Positions 43,024 to 53,931 of a stretch of 64,000 nucleotides of DNA are shown here, one piece after another (position 1 is the first letter of the stretch; the number at the start of each line of letters is the position of its first letter). The notes beneath the pieces are model-generated. The model worked only from the letters and a program-made list of their open reading frames with translations. It was not told the DNA's origin and made no database searches. Source of the stretch: Bilabrum cf. latius. Taxonomy: Eukaryota; Bigyra: Bicosoecida; Bigyra; Bicosoecida. Location: the NCBI GenBank assembly GCA_965178125.1, contig OZ237736.1, forward strand, positions 62,001 through 126,000. The letters are read 5' to 3'. Position numbers and translations under genes: made by a program.

Positions 43024-43326
43024 ATGAGCGATATTTAGAGTTCAAGCAATACATAGGAACAACCAAAAATTAATTATATGTAGGAATATTACAAAACAAA
43101 CAAAGACAAATGGAATAAAAAATATTTAGCTAGAGGAAATGAAAAAGTTAAATGCGATGTGTGTGATTGTTATTATAGAAGGAAGGACAGAACGAGACAC
43201 GAACGAACGAAGAAACACCAAAAAAATCTCAAAGAACCAAAAAAGGATATACTAGAGGAATATATCAAAAAACTTAATCAAACCCTGCTTAATAGCGGGA
43301 TTAAACCACCGGAGATATCAATTTAA
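43024..43326 (+). CDS. Small C2H2-type zinc-finger protein, element B
   Basis: 100 residues. One finger: VKCDVCDCYYRRKDRTRHER, then TKKH. The N-terminal half (EYYKTNKDKWNKKYLARG) resembles the small protein at 16734 in element A. The finger resembles that at 36439 (CDVCNKQVKRSSWKSH). Likely nucleic-acid binding. Two TAGs are Gln; stop TAA. Confidence 0.65.
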
Positions 43327-43366
43327 ATTTATCTATTTATTTATTTTTTATAAATAAAAAGATTTT

Positions 43367-43888
43367 TCAACCTTTAATAACCATCCAATTAGCGGACCAA
43401 TCATTAGAGGAATTACCACCCGTTAAATGAATCGTAAATCCATCGGTTCCTGCTACTACGTGGGAAAATTCAACCGGCTCACTGGCGGGGGTGATTGTAG
43501 TAATAAAAACCAAATCACTAGAAGTCATACCCGGAACACTAGCGAATTCAGTAGCACCTCCACCACTCCAATTTACCCTTCCTTTATGCGCTACGGTGTT
43601 ATTTGCTACTACTTCACCTTTTACGGTTAAATCACATTCGTGACCGTCTTCATCAAAACTCATAACTAAACCAGCAGATGCGGTATTGGCACCGAATCGT
43701 AAAGCTTCACCCGAAGTGATGTAAGAGATACCCTTACTGTCAAGATGTAATCCTGCGTTGCTAACAACTACATCACTACTATTCACAACAGCATTTACAT
43801 ATAGACCACTACTATCTAATCTACCAGTTGCGACATTCTTACATTGAATAGATATATCATTAGGTTGCGATAATCTTGCTAAGCTCAT
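43367..43888 (-). CDS. Fibre-like protein, element B
   Basis: 173 residues without TAG, Ser/Gly/Asn/Val-rich with beta periodicity. LDSKGISYITSGEALRFGAN and TASAGLVMSFDEDGHECDLT parallel the element A fibre-like protein (SLPYIMSGTNE, NSASAGASISI). Short C-terminal domain ends SANWMVIKG. Probably a virion surface fibre or decoration protein. Stop TGA. Confidence 0.55.
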   Translation of the reverse strand: MSLARLSQPNDISIQCKNVATGRLDSSGLYVNAVVNSSDVVVSNAGLHLDSKGISYITSGEALRFGANTASAGLVMSFDEDGHECDLTVKGEVVANNTVAHKGRVNWSGGGATEFASVPGMTSSDLVFITTITPASEPVEFSHVVAGTDGFTIHLTGGNSSNDWSANWMVIKG

Positions 43889-43941
43889 TTTTTGTATATA
43901 TAAATAAGAGAAAAACTAAAACTTATATCAAACCTATAATA

Positions 43942-44649
43942 TTAAACTTTCATTAATTTTTTAGCTCTATCTACGGCGTCCATAAAGCTATCTTTTAATG
44001 TTGGTTCATTCCATAATACAAACCTAGACCAAAAAGCGGGGGATTTATAGTCTTTAAAGTCTTCATTTATTGAATGTCTTTTAATATAATTTTTCTTTTT
44101 ACGGTTTGCTTCCTTCTCTCCATCTTTATTATAATATTGTATAAAGTCCATATAAGGGGTACCATCATTCTTAATTCCACCAAAATGAACAGTAAACAGA
44201 ATATTATTACCTTGAACTACTTTAATCATATATTTTTTATTTGATTTAGTTGATTTATATAAATTAAAAACTGGTTTAGGTCTAAATGATTTCACGTGTC
44301 CGTTATTAAATTTTTCCTTCATTGCTTCCTCTATTTCTTCCGTGTCTAATTCTCCAAAGGTTAAAGGGGTCTCTTTATTTATTCTTTTAGTGGGTCTATA
44401 TATATCTCCTTTTTCCTAATATCCCTTTTCTCCCTTCTAATTCTTCCAATCCTCTAATTTCCACCTTCTTAAATTTTTCTATGCTTCATTTAATTTAATT
44501 TTATCATATGTCCCCCCTAGTTTTTTATAACGAGCAAAATATGCTAATGAACGATAAGCTGAAGGCTTTTTATACGTTCTATTTACTTTCTCAACTGCCT
44601 GACGCCATAATTTAGGACTATTAACATAATTAGGTATATTATCATTCAT
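43942..44649 (-). CDS. DUF5754-like viral protein, element B
   Basis: 235 residues. The N-terminal half is Lys/Arg/Tyr-rich (PSAYRSLAYFARYKKLGG). The C-terminal part reads KKYMIKVVQGNNILFTVHFG, then YIKRHSINEDFKDYKSPAFW, then SRFVLWNEPTLKDSF. This FG...RH...W...LWN pattern is typical of small proteins of large DNA viruses known as DUF5754-like. Several TAGs are Gln; TAA stop. Molecular role unknown. Confidence 0.6.
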
Positions 44650-44657
44650 CTATATAA

Positions 44658-44816
44658 TTAATAAAATGATAATTTTTTAATTGCGTGAGCCGTTTTCTTT
44701 CTATATTCTTCATAGAGTCTTTTATTATTTGGATTCTTCATTAATTTATTTTTTACCTTCTTTAATGCCTTCTTAATAGCATACTAAACAAAGATATTAC
44801 TAATAATATTAATCAT
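44658..44816 (-). CDS. Very small basic protein, element B
   Basis: 52 residues: a hydrophobic start MINIISNIFV-(TAG)-YAIKK followed by a Lys-rich helix (KKALKKVKNKLMKNPNNK) and TAA. Fits between PolB and the DUF5754-like gene with little spacing. Could be a membrane-active peptide. Low certainty because it is short. Confidence 0.4.
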
Positions 44817-44843
44817 ATATTATATAATTAATAAATATTTAAT

Positions 44844-46343
44844 TCAAAGCATTAAACCGCCTTTTTTTCCTTTCCTTGATATAATTTCTTCTTTTTCATT
44901 TACGACCATTAAATCATTCTATCCGTGGATAATTAATTTCTATCCTTCTTCATTAATCTATTCTTTTTTATATTCACCTAATTCTTTACCTACTTTAAAA
45001 TTTAATCTTTTGTTAAATGTGATACTGTCGGTGTGAATTCGTATAATATGTTTAGCGTTGTTCTTATTCACTTTCTTCATCAATCGTTGTCTTCCATATG
45101 CCAGAATAAAAGGTTTCAATTTTCCCCAGCTATATTTAAAGGGTACTTTATGTTTCAAATGATAAATAAATTCTCCGTCATTATCCATTTCTACACGGTC
45201 AATATCAAATTTATCTATATTTATTTTTTTATCGTCTTTTGATGTAATTGTCTTTTTAGAGGAACTACATAATTTACCCCATAATGAATTTAATATTTCT
45301 TTTGCTAGATATGATTTGCTTTTTAATTTGTAGAACATTGAGACATAGGATTTAAAAAGTGTTTCACTTTTGATATATTTATCATAGGTCATAAAATTAA
45401 ATTCGTCGCTTGACATCTCTATCTCACAACCATATTTAACAAACATATTCATATCTGTAAAGACATAATAAGTAAATTCATTTTCAAATACCTTCATCAT
45501 TTGAAAGATATTCGGGTCGCATTTTCCACGGCTTACCTTACATTTATAAATCCCTATTTCGTTTTTATTATTTATATATTTATTATCAATTGTTTTATAA
45601 ATAGGATTTCCATATGGTAGTAGTGAATTAGATGACATAATGGCGGGGTAATGACTATTTATATCGTAGGTGATAAACTCCTCATATTGTCCCTTCTTGT
45701 GATATTGAATCCCGCCACGCGTTGAACCTTCAATAAATACCGCTTCCTCTGGGGTTATATCTGGTGGGCTATCTATCATCATATTAAACATTGTAAAGAA
45801 ATGAAGGGCTGTTTGTCTGATTCCATATTTCATTACATCTAATGATGGGTTCTCGTCGTGTAATTCATCACTTGCTATACTCAGCCTTAAGCTCCATTCT
45901 TTGATATCTTCATCCTCTGGGCATTCGTGAATGGTGTAATGAAGATAATATTTCTTTGAATGATAATCGGTCAGGCTCTCAACTCTATATTTATCTTTTT
46001 CAATTATTTCGGCTTTATCGGTTAATTTAACAACCATAGATTTATGGCACCGCACAAATAAAGGTTTCATCCTCTAGACGGCTTTAAATGAACCATCTTT
46101 ATATTCTAAACAAACCCTTTTAAAACTCTCTTTTTTCCTACTTAGATAATAGACCTTTATATCGTCTTTCTCTCTAATCTCTATATCCATTTTTAGACCT
46201 GAAACAAGTTTATAAAGGTTCTTTGTAGTTATGGGCTTACCGTTAAATACCTTTTCTAGATACTTCACGGATTGAATGGGGTTATCATACTTTTTACCAA
46301 AGCATATATTTAATTGATTTAACACATTTTCGTAATTTATCAT
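44844..46343 (-). CDS. PolB: PolB-type DNA polymerase (protein-primed-like), element B
   Basis: About 499 residues. Motif A is FITYDINSHYPAIMSS, motif B is AKEILNSLWGKLCSSS, motif C is IIRIHTDSITF. The first Asp of the usual DTD in motif C is His here. The N-terminal 90 residues read in frame through a TAG (46074, Gln) from the ATG at 46343. The size leaves little room for a full 3'-5' exonuclease domain and I see no clear exonuclease motifs. Three more TAGs near the C-terminus are Gln; stop TGA. Element A has no counterpart. It has a GTTTAAAATGGCTTAAA promoter upstream. It may work with the primase-helicase, or be a leftover replicase. Confidence 0.75.
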
Positions 46344-46391
46344 TTCCTATAGTATATTATATTTAATATATTTTTAAGCCATTTTAAACAC
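46344..46391 (-). promoter_or_regulatory. Early-type promoter of PolB gene
   Basis: On the minus strand GTGTTTAAAATGGCTTAAAA, then an AT-rich stretch and TATAGGAA before ATG at 46343. Confidence 0.5.
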
Positions 46392-46421
46392 ATATTATAA
46401 AGTTTAAATTATAAAATGTAA

Positions 46422-46766
46422 TTATTGTTTCGGAGCAGTGAGGATTAATATAAATCTCTTCACTTGCTCATCGCTTAAGAAGGTATAACGAGAAGAAGGA
46501 CTGAATAACATTACATCATCCTTTAATTTAAATGGTGAACCAGTTCGCCAGCCTATGGGGTAGAGAGAGCTAACATACGCATCATAATTCTTTAAATGGG
46601 GCTTTTGTTTTAATAACCTCTAGATATATTTTTTTAATAAAGTCTTCATTTCTAAATCATTATATCCATTATCATTTTCACGAAGAGGGAACACAAAATT
46701 ATATACGGGCTTATTGTTTTTAACAAGTTGAGTTCTAACGATTTGAATATCACTTAATTTAACCAT
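46422..46766 (-). CDS. Hypothetical protein, element B
   Basis: 114 residues, starting MVKLSDIQIVRTQLVKNN and ending at TAA after LTAPKQ. Contains YPIGWRTGSPFKLKDDVMLF. One TAG is Gln. TATATATA lies just upstream of the ATG. No family recognised. Confidence 0.55.
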
Positions 46767-46813
46767 TTTTATATATATAACCTATAGATATTTTATTTTT
46801 AAGCCAAATAGAC

Positions 46814-46860
46814 GCGTTTAAAATGACTTAAAGATTTTATTTTATTATAATATATATAGA
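46814..46860 (+). promoter_or_regulatory. Early-type promoter upstream of 46861
   Basis: GCGTTTAAAATGACTTAAAG, then TATAATATATATAGA before ATG. Confidence 0.55.
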
Positions 46861-47406
46861 ATGTCAAAATTTTAGAGTTATGAACCAAGCGAATTAATGG
46901 AACTTTTAGAAGAGGGAGCCATAAAGAAAGCCAAGAAATATATTAATCAATTCTTCTTTAAAACTTTTAAAGGGATATTTTTTAATAATACCGTAGAAGA
47001 TAAATTTGAACTGGTGGATGAAGACGAATTGAATGGTTTGTATCTAACCCCTGATATGAAGACCGACAGCGCCAAAAATCCATTTGTTCCATACATTTAT
47101 ATGTTTTCCAGTGAGCCCCCGATTTATTATACAGGAGATTTTGAGAGTAAAGACCCCATAATGACAATTAAAAAGAAGGACAAACCCATCAAATATATTA
47201 ATTTGTCATACGGTCAATTTATACCCGATGAAGTAGAGGAACCAGAAGAAGAAGAAGAACCAATAAGACCCAAGAAAAAGACTAAGAAGAGGAACAAGAA
47301 GAAACAAAAACGTGATAATAATAGAAATGTTGAGAAACCAGATGATGAAGATGATGATGAAGAAGCCTTTAGAGAGCAACTTCAAGAAGCATTAAAAGAT
47401 TTCTAA
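46861..47406 (+). CDS. Hypothetical protein with acidic/basic tail, element B
   Basis: 181 residues, starting MSKF-(TAG)-SYEPSELMELLEEG and ending at TAA. First half folded-looking (NTVEDKFELVDEDELNGLYL); second half is acidic, then strongly basic (KKKTKKRNKKKQKRD), then acidic again. Possible nucleic-acid-associated regulator. No family recognised. Confidence 0.6.
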
Positions 47407-47728
47407 ATAATTTAATATTTATACTAATATTAAATATGATATCTTTATTAATAGTTGAACACCTTGACCATCTAATAAAAGGGCTAGAATATTAAAATAT
47501 ATATGGTTATCTCTATAATAAAATCCATACGATGGCTATATCCACAAATTGCGTATTAGTATATGTATTATTTAGCAAAACGTGGATGGATTAGTTTTAT
47601 GAAGATGATTTGATTGATATCGTATTTCTAGCCCAAAAGTTCCATCACTTTAGAAGGTTGTAATATAGCCCCTTCTAACTCCCATCATCAATATGTTAAA
47701 TATTAATTTTATCATTAATATCTAATTA
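47407..47728. other. Spacer between convergent genes, containing HR-B copy 3
   Basis: About 320 bp with no gene. It is mostly occupied by the third HR-B repeat. Confidence 0.6.
47524..47657 (+). repeat. HR-B composite hairpin repeat, copy 3
   Basis: CATACGATGGCTATATCCAC, AAATTGCG, GCAAAACGTGGATG, then a replaced middle part and AAAAGTTCCATCACTTTAG. Confidence 0.75.
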
Positions 47729-48280
47729 TTATTTACCAATATGACATTTATAACAAATTGAATATTTCATATCTTTAATTCTAGACACTCCGCATTTTTT
47801 ACACGCCTTTTTTCCATATTTTGTAATCGTATAACAAGACTTACAGGTTGTCCTCCAATCACCTCTAAGCATTTTACAAAGACACACATCACATCTTTTT
47901 TCATTCCTCTTTTTTTCCTCTAACTTTTTCTATTTCTTTTCTAACTCAATATGTCTTATTCCTTCACAGTGCTTATTATATCGGTCTCTTGCGACATCTT
48001 TTTTACATATTCCACACCACTAATATAAACATTTTTTACGAATTTGATTTTCTTTATCCTTTATCATCTACTTTATACAACTAGAACCCACTTTAAAAAC
48101 ATATCCACTAGGGGTATGCTCTATTTCGTGCTCGGTTCGTATCTCGTGCCCACAAATACAATTACCCAATTTATCACCTTGAATAACGGTTGAGCCAATA
48201 TGAATTAATTTCTTCTAAATGTCCATCCACTTTATATTACCGGTATGTTCCTATATTTGTTCAATACACTTTTTACACAT
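47729..48280 (-). CDS. Multi-zinc-finger protein, element B
   Basis: 183 residues, rich in CxxC/CxC pairs: MCKKCIEQI, GNCICGHEI, GICKKDVARDRYNKHCEG, RCDVCLCKM, TTCKSCY, KACKKCGVS, ICYKCH. Complete version of the gene that is cut at 36439-36882 in element A. HTPSGYVFKVGSSCI is the conserved middle. Likely nucleic-acid binding or transcription factor. Several TAGs are Gln; stop TAA; GCGTTTAAAATGACTTAAAG promoter upstream. Confidence 0.65.
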
Positions 48281-48328
48281 TCTCTATATAATATCTATAT
48301 AATATAATCTTTAAGTCATTTTAAACGC
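48281..48328 (-). promoter_or_regulatory. Early-type promoter of the zinc-finger gene
   Basis: On the minus strand GCGTTTAAAATGACTTAAAG, then ATTATATAGAT, then ATG at 48280. Confidence 0.55.
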
Positions 48329-48431
48329 GTTATATTATAAATTAGGGGCTTAAAAATAGACACTATAGATATAAGTGATTATAATAATTAATATTATTAA
48401 AATATTAATTAATTAGACCGGTTAAATAGTT

Positions 48432-48550
48432 CTTTGGAAAGTATGAACCTACTTTGAAAAGTATGAACCAACTTCGGAAAGTATGAACCTACTTTGAAAA
48501 GTGTGAACCAACTTCGAAAAGTATGAACCTACTTTGGAAAGTATCATTCA
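48432..48550. repeat. Tandem 20-bp repeats (iteron-like)
   Basis: Six units close to TTTGAAAAGTATGAACCTAC. Units alternate between ...CCTAC TTTG and ...CCAAC TTCG, so there is also a 40-bp period. It lies in the only sizeable gap between the zinc-finger gene and the gene at 48596. Iterated short repeats in a viral intergenic region suggest an origin or regulator-binding array. Confidence 0.8.
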
Positions 48551-48595
48551 CAGGTCATATATTTATTTAATATGTATAAATAAATAATAAAATGA

Positions 48596-48886
48596 TTATC
48601 TTGCCTTATATAATTGAATGGGTTTCTTTTCTAATAGACAAACAGCCAAATAATGAAGTACAATGTCATCATCTCTATACTTATTCCTCGTCTATATAAT
48701 ACATTTATAGGTTGAATATTTGAGATATAATAGCTTCTCTCTACTGTCTTTTTTTAATTGATTGGTGATTTCTTTTACCTAATCACTGTTTGTAAAAATT
48801 ACGGTCAAAACTCCATCAATTTCTGTCTGGATATAGACATCGTGTGTAGGCGGTAGATTCTCAATAATTTTATTTAACTTTTCCAT
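48596..48886 (-). CDS. Hypothetical protein, element B
   Basis: 96 residues, starting MEKLNKIIENLPPTHDVY and ending at TAA. Two TAGs are Gln. ACGTTTAAAATGACTTAAAT promoter upstream. No family recognised. Confidence 0.6.
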
Positions 48887-48914
48887 TTGATATATATTAG
48901 TTAGTTAATATATA

Positions 48915-48932
48915 TTTAAGTCATTTTAAACG
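48915..48932 (-). promoter_or_regulatory. Early-type promoter upstream of 48886
   Basis: On the minus strand CGTTTAAAATGACTTAAA. It lies immediately beyond the MCP stop codon. Confidence 0.5.
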
Positions 48933-48933
48933 T

Positions 48934-50823
48934 TTAAGATGTGCTTAAAAGGGCCTCGAGATCTTCCCCACGCATAGCCTAGCCACCACGCATCGTAAGT
49001 TTTCCACCAAGCTTATTCAATTCTCCTCCACTATTTCCATATCCATAATGTGCCGCCGCTTTGCCAATAGCGCTATTGTCTCCTGTTAGACTTTTGAGTG
49101 GTCCTATATTCCTAATGGTTTTCGCTAGGTTTTTAGCCTAATCACTTTTTGCCCAATCTTTAACCTGATTCCATCCGTGTTTAAAGGCTCGTCCAATCTT
49201 AGACCAGAAACGACCTTTTCCACCCATAACATTAGCATAATTATCTAAATCCTCAAATACAGGCTAGAAACCTTTAGAACCACTTTCAGCATCACCACGT
49301 TTAGCAAGTTCAGAAAGCACTTTAGAAGGCTCAATAAGGGCGCCAGCCTCAGTATAGACACCGTTATCATTCACAAGAACATTATCATAAAACATCCATA
49401 CTTTTATCTCGTATTTATCCTCATACGCACCATCCGCATATTTATTATAAGGGTTGAAGCACTGAAGATTAACTTTAAGATTAAATCCAGTATTTACATT
49501 AGATTGAACACCAGCAAGTGTAGCAACATCTGAAGGTTTTAAAATCATATAGCAACCAGTACCGCGGTTTCCATCACTTCCATCAATTGATGAACCATAA
49601 AAGGATGAAGGAGGAAGAGCATATCCGTTCTTTCTACTAATTCTATATAATTCGTGTGGATTATCTACAGCCCCTAATTCCTCAGCGCTTCCATTGAGTG
49701 AGAAACCTATTCTTCTAATTGGTAAAGTTCTATTAGCCCAGTTAGGGTTATCATCACAACCAACAAGGCGGGCACATACCATAATAGCACTAGGGATACC
49801 ATTCTCACGGGATAATTGATAATCAAAAGAAGTTAAAGAATTTTCAGTTGCGGATTTAGGTACAGGGACAGGCGCCTAAGACTAAAATTTAATTGTAGGC
49901 ATATTATACATACAACGAGTCGGGGGGGCGTATCCACTCTAAAATTCAACTTCATCAACAAGAAGGGTCGTATTTGTTTCTCCTATAATTGACTAACCCG
50001 TTATTTTGTTAATATCTCCGTTATCTTTTGTAAAACTAGCCTTACACAGTCTTTGAATGGCATTTACGTGATAATCTAAATCAACCTGAAGGCTTCTCAC
50101 ACCGGTGAAATATTTAGCATTCACATCAACATCTGCTCCTTTTAGTGGTATAGCTTCTTGAAAATCAATAGTCCAATCAATTTGGTCTCTATTACCCGCA
50201 ACGAAATCAGCATTTACAGTCGTAAAAGCATTCCCATATGCTCCACGATAACTAAAGCTATCACCGGCACTATATCCAACATCCTAACCCCAAGCTAAAG
50301 GATTTTTAAGGGTATCACTTACTTCACGATAATCACCAACAGTGTCAGGGCGTCCAACGGGTGAGATTGTGGATAAGGTTTCTTCACTGTTCATAACTTC
50401 GGTAGGTTCAGCCCATTCATAAACTTTTACTGTAAAAGGCTATCCATTAATTGTTAAAACACCACCTTGAAGCATTTTAAAGGTAGGTAATGAATTAGTT
50501 CCAAACCTAGATTTAAGATAAGATTGAGCGGTAATAGCATCACCTCCAGCAGTTTGAGCTGGCACTGCTTGCTCTAGTTGTAGCCTAACTGTCATACGAT
50601 GACGAAGACGAATAAACCTTGATACGGTTTTACTAGTAGGATTAACGGGGAAAGAAAGGGGAAGAAGAGAATTAGATTGATTAGATGATGGTCTAATTTC
50701 TCGGCGGGTATATTTTTGAACACCTAGTTCTGTTCCTAAACTAGCATCTTCAGGGGTTATCATTTGAAGGCTTTTAGGAGCCTTAATGCTTACTGGTAAA
50801 TTCTGAACCATTTGTTGAGCCAT
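48934..50823 (-). CDS. MCP: Major capsid protein, element B
   Basis: 629 residues, one longer than the element A MCP, at the same place in the module. Starts MAQQMVQNLPVSIKAPKS and ends at TAA after ALLSTS. The tail after NVMGG-KGRFWSKIGRAFKH (near 49208-49236) is basic and amphipathic, matching NVLGG-RRRKVMQFFKRAF of element A, so the protease probably removes it. Several TAGs are Gln. A TATAGTGTATATATAAAAA box precedes the ATG (late-type). Assigned by position, length and tail. Confidence 0.75.
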
Positions 50824-50894
50824 TTTTTTATATATACACTATAGATATAAATTTTTTAATATCTAAACATATTTTATAATCTTCTATAATTTAT

Positions 50895-51848
50895 TTAAAA
50901 ATCTAAACTTAAATTATCGGTTTGTTTTTTAAATACTTGTTTAATGTGAGCTTCACCCCCGTTAAAATTCATTACGGGATACTTTTCATTTTGTTTATCA
51001 ACCCAGTAGAACGCCATTGACACGCTCTTAAAGCTTCTATCCTTCATCATTGAATACCAGCGGTAAGGATTAGAAACATATAATATATTTTCTATTGGTG
51101 AGCTGTCATTAGGATTATACGGGTAGCTGGTTAATATAGGGGATTTATTGACGGCTATAGAGCCACCAGTAGATGATTTTGTGGTCACCAATTCTTTATT
51201 CACTGGAATATCACTTTCTACGATAATAGATTTAACAGGGCACCAAGAATTTAAATTCGTCTATCTAGCCATAAAAACATAATCACCACTAGCAGGGGAA
51301 TTATTATATGAAAGTTTAGCAAATAAATCACTCGGTGTGGTTGTTATTCCTTCATATTCAAATTTATCAAATAAAGCAAAAGCTTCAAAATTAACAAATA
51401 AATAATAATTATCTCTAAAATCTTCAGTTGTTGATAAACTCCATTTATTATTTTCAAATTTAAAGACTGGTTTATCACCACTTGGAAGGCTTACCAAATC
51501 ACAAATTCGGCTTAACTCTTCATTAAATTCATTTACAATATCCTAATATGAATAATAAAATTTAGCTTTTTTACCTAGAACTATATAATCGCCTGCTCTG
51601 GCTCCTGATGTTTTATTCTCAAGAGTAAATTTTAAATAGGTTTTACCGCTGTCATCCTAATATTCAGGTTTAAACACCGGTAGCATAAATTTATTTAAAT
51701 CCATCTCTTCAACAGCCGTTAAATAATTTTCACTTTGTTTTAATATTAAGCCTTCACGGGTTTCATTCACTACCGCCTATCTCGTCTAATTGTGGGGGAC
51801 AGATGAACTAACTAAATTCAATCTTACAAATTCATCGCTATAACTCAT
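50895..51848 (-). CDS. mCP: Penton-like minor capsid protein, element B
   Basis: 317 residues, starting MSYSDEFVRLNLVSSSVP and ending at TAA after LSLDF. Same slot as the element A protein at 24055 and shares an N-terminal pattern (ENYLTAVEEMDLNKFMLPVF). Beta-rich composition. Four or more TAGs are Gln. Jelly-roll penton function inferred from context. Confidence 0.6.
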
Positions 51849-52184
51849 TTTATTTATATATTAAAGCTATACAAATAAATATTTATTAATAAACCTTATC
51901 TAATATTTCACCTTGATTTTTACCCTTCACTTTTACCAATATATTTAAAAGTTTGATTGAATTTAGATGGATGAAAAATAGCCCTTCTAAAACGATGGAA
52001 CTTTTCTAAATAAAAGGGCTTATATCTTCATTTCACCTTCACAAGAGGCCCTACATCCACGTTTTGCTAGAAAACACTATAATATATACGCAATTTGTGG
52101 ATATAGCCATCGTATGGATTTTATTTTAGAGATAATCATATTTTATTATTTTATTCTAGCCCTTTTATTAGAAGGGCGGGGTAT
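51849..52184. other. Spacer with HR-B copy 4
   Basis: About 335 bp with no gene between the mCP promoter and the protease stop. It is dominated by the inverted HR-B copy. Confidence 0.6.
51984..52118 (-). repeat. HR-B composite hairpin repeat, copy 4 (inverted)
   Basis: Reverse orientation: AACGATGGAACTTTTC, CACCTTCACAAGAGGCCC, TACATCCACGTTTTGC, GCAATTTGTGGATATAGCC, ATCGTATGG. Confidence 0.75.
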
Positions 52185-52760
52185 TCAATGTAGAAGCAAC
52201 GCCACTAACTAATCAGGACTAAGAGCCATAATTTTGGATATTCTAAACATTTCATTTACAAACTAATCATTAGTTAAGAATGAGAAAACAGTTCTTAATA
52301 ATGCCCATCTTCCACAAGTAGCACTCTAATTAGCATAACTCTAAATAGGTTTATTATTATAGTCAATTTTCCAGCCGTGTAATTTCTACGTCAATAAATA
52401 TTTAACTAGTGTGTTCTCTTCTCCTTCTCCTTGATACAATTGGTTTCTATTAATAAATGGTTTCTATTGGTCGGGTTTTTCTCCATAGCTATCAAAAAAA
52501 TAAATAGTTTTATTATTTTCGTCCTAAGTAAGAGCGCAATAATGACCGTATGTGCTATTTAGTCCCGTCTTTTTATTAGGATAATAAATAATTACGCCGT
52601 CATAACCATCAAAAATATGTTCAATAGATGAGGTCTATTTAATAATATCATCGTAAATAACTATTCTAGGTTTGTAATTCAAATGTGCTACACCTAATTT
52701 TTGAATTTCTAAAGGAGATAACGGTGTTTGGACTAGTCTATTTAAGTCGTTTATGTTCAT
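52185..52760 (-). CDS. PRO: Ulp1/adenain-like cysteine protease, element B
   Basis: 191 residues. Catalytic His in STYGHYCALTQDE, Asp in IYFFDSYGEKPD, Cys in QSATCGRWALLRTVFSFLTN. The spacing matches the element A protease. N-terminus MNINDLNRLVQTPLSPLE. Several TAGs are Gln; stop TGA. Eight bases separate it from the ATPase gene, suggesting a tight cluster. Role: capsid and core protein maturation. Confidence 0.88.
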
Positions 52761-52768
52761 TTATATAT

Positions 52769-53839
52769 TCAATAGAGAAATATTTTTTTTGTGCTAACTA
52801 CATAATTATTATCAACATTAATAGCAACATAACCAAAGAGAGGGAGAGAATGAAGGGTTTTTTTAATTCGTTTTCTAGTAGGAGCGTCAAAACTTAAGAC
52901 TGTTTCTAAAATATATTTTAAACTTTTAGCTGTAATTGTTTTATAAATGATATGGGTTGTAATTTCGTTCATAATGGTTCGTGTCTTCATACCGTCGCTT
53001 ATTTTGTGGGTGATGTCTAAAACGCTACTTGCTGTGTGCCTTCCTGTAGTTGCTAGGATTTCCAATAAAAAATAAGCCTTTGCTTTCTGGTTCCTTTTTT
53101 TAAAGCCTTCGTAATCATCCAGAATAAATAAATTAGGTTCAGCGGTCAATTTTTTAAAAAACTCAACATTTAATTTAAAACCTTTTTCTATTAAATCTTT
53201 CTCAGGTTTCAAATCCTCTATCTTTCTTTCAGCTTCAATAACAACATCTAAAGGTTTAGATTTCATCAAAGAAGATTTCTTATATTTAAATTCTAATTTC
53301 ATTTTTTTATAATAAGCCATTTTTTCCTTATATAAAGTGTTTTCATTCTCTTTAACCAAATCATCTATATCAATGAAGGTCGCGCCTTCTCTTTTATATT
53401 TAGGGTCTTGAATTGGTGATATAACATACATATTTTTATATTTTAATCCTCTATACATCCTTATATAATGTAAAGCTAAATGACTTTTCCCGCTTCCACT
53501 CTTACCAAATAATCGCACATATTCACGCCCCTATGGAAAGAGCATAGGAAAAGGTAAATATTGACTATTATCTTTAATCGCAAATTCCTAAACTGACCGT
53601 ATATATTCATCTTGTAATAGTTTATGTAATTGTTCCCTTTTCTTGTCCTTATCAACGTTATATCTTACTCGGCTTTCTCCGTAATAAGATTTTAAAACAT
53701 CATCTGTTATCTCTTCCGCTTTGACGTGTTGAATATCTTTAGCGTTCGGGTCGTAATAAATAAACCGGTTCTATTGTGTTTTTTTGTATTTTTGAATAGC
53801 TACAATATGGCTATTTTCCGTATATTGTAAAGATAGCAT
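52769..53839 (-). CDS. ATPase: Genome-packaging ATPase (A32-like), element B
   Basis: 356 residues, one more than the element A homologue. Walker A VRLFGKSGSGKSHLALHYI, then MYVISPIQDPKYK, Walker B NLFILDDYEGF, then TTGRHTASSVLDITHK. N-terminus MLSLQYTENSHIVAIQKYK. TAGs in the first third are Gln; TGA stop. Packages DNA into the capsid. Confidence 0.88.
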
Positions 53840-53931
53840 TATATATAATAATAAAATAAAATAAACCATTTATTCACACGGGTTTAAAATATTAAGTTGG
53901 TTCCTTCTTCTATCCTTCCTCACAAAAAAAG

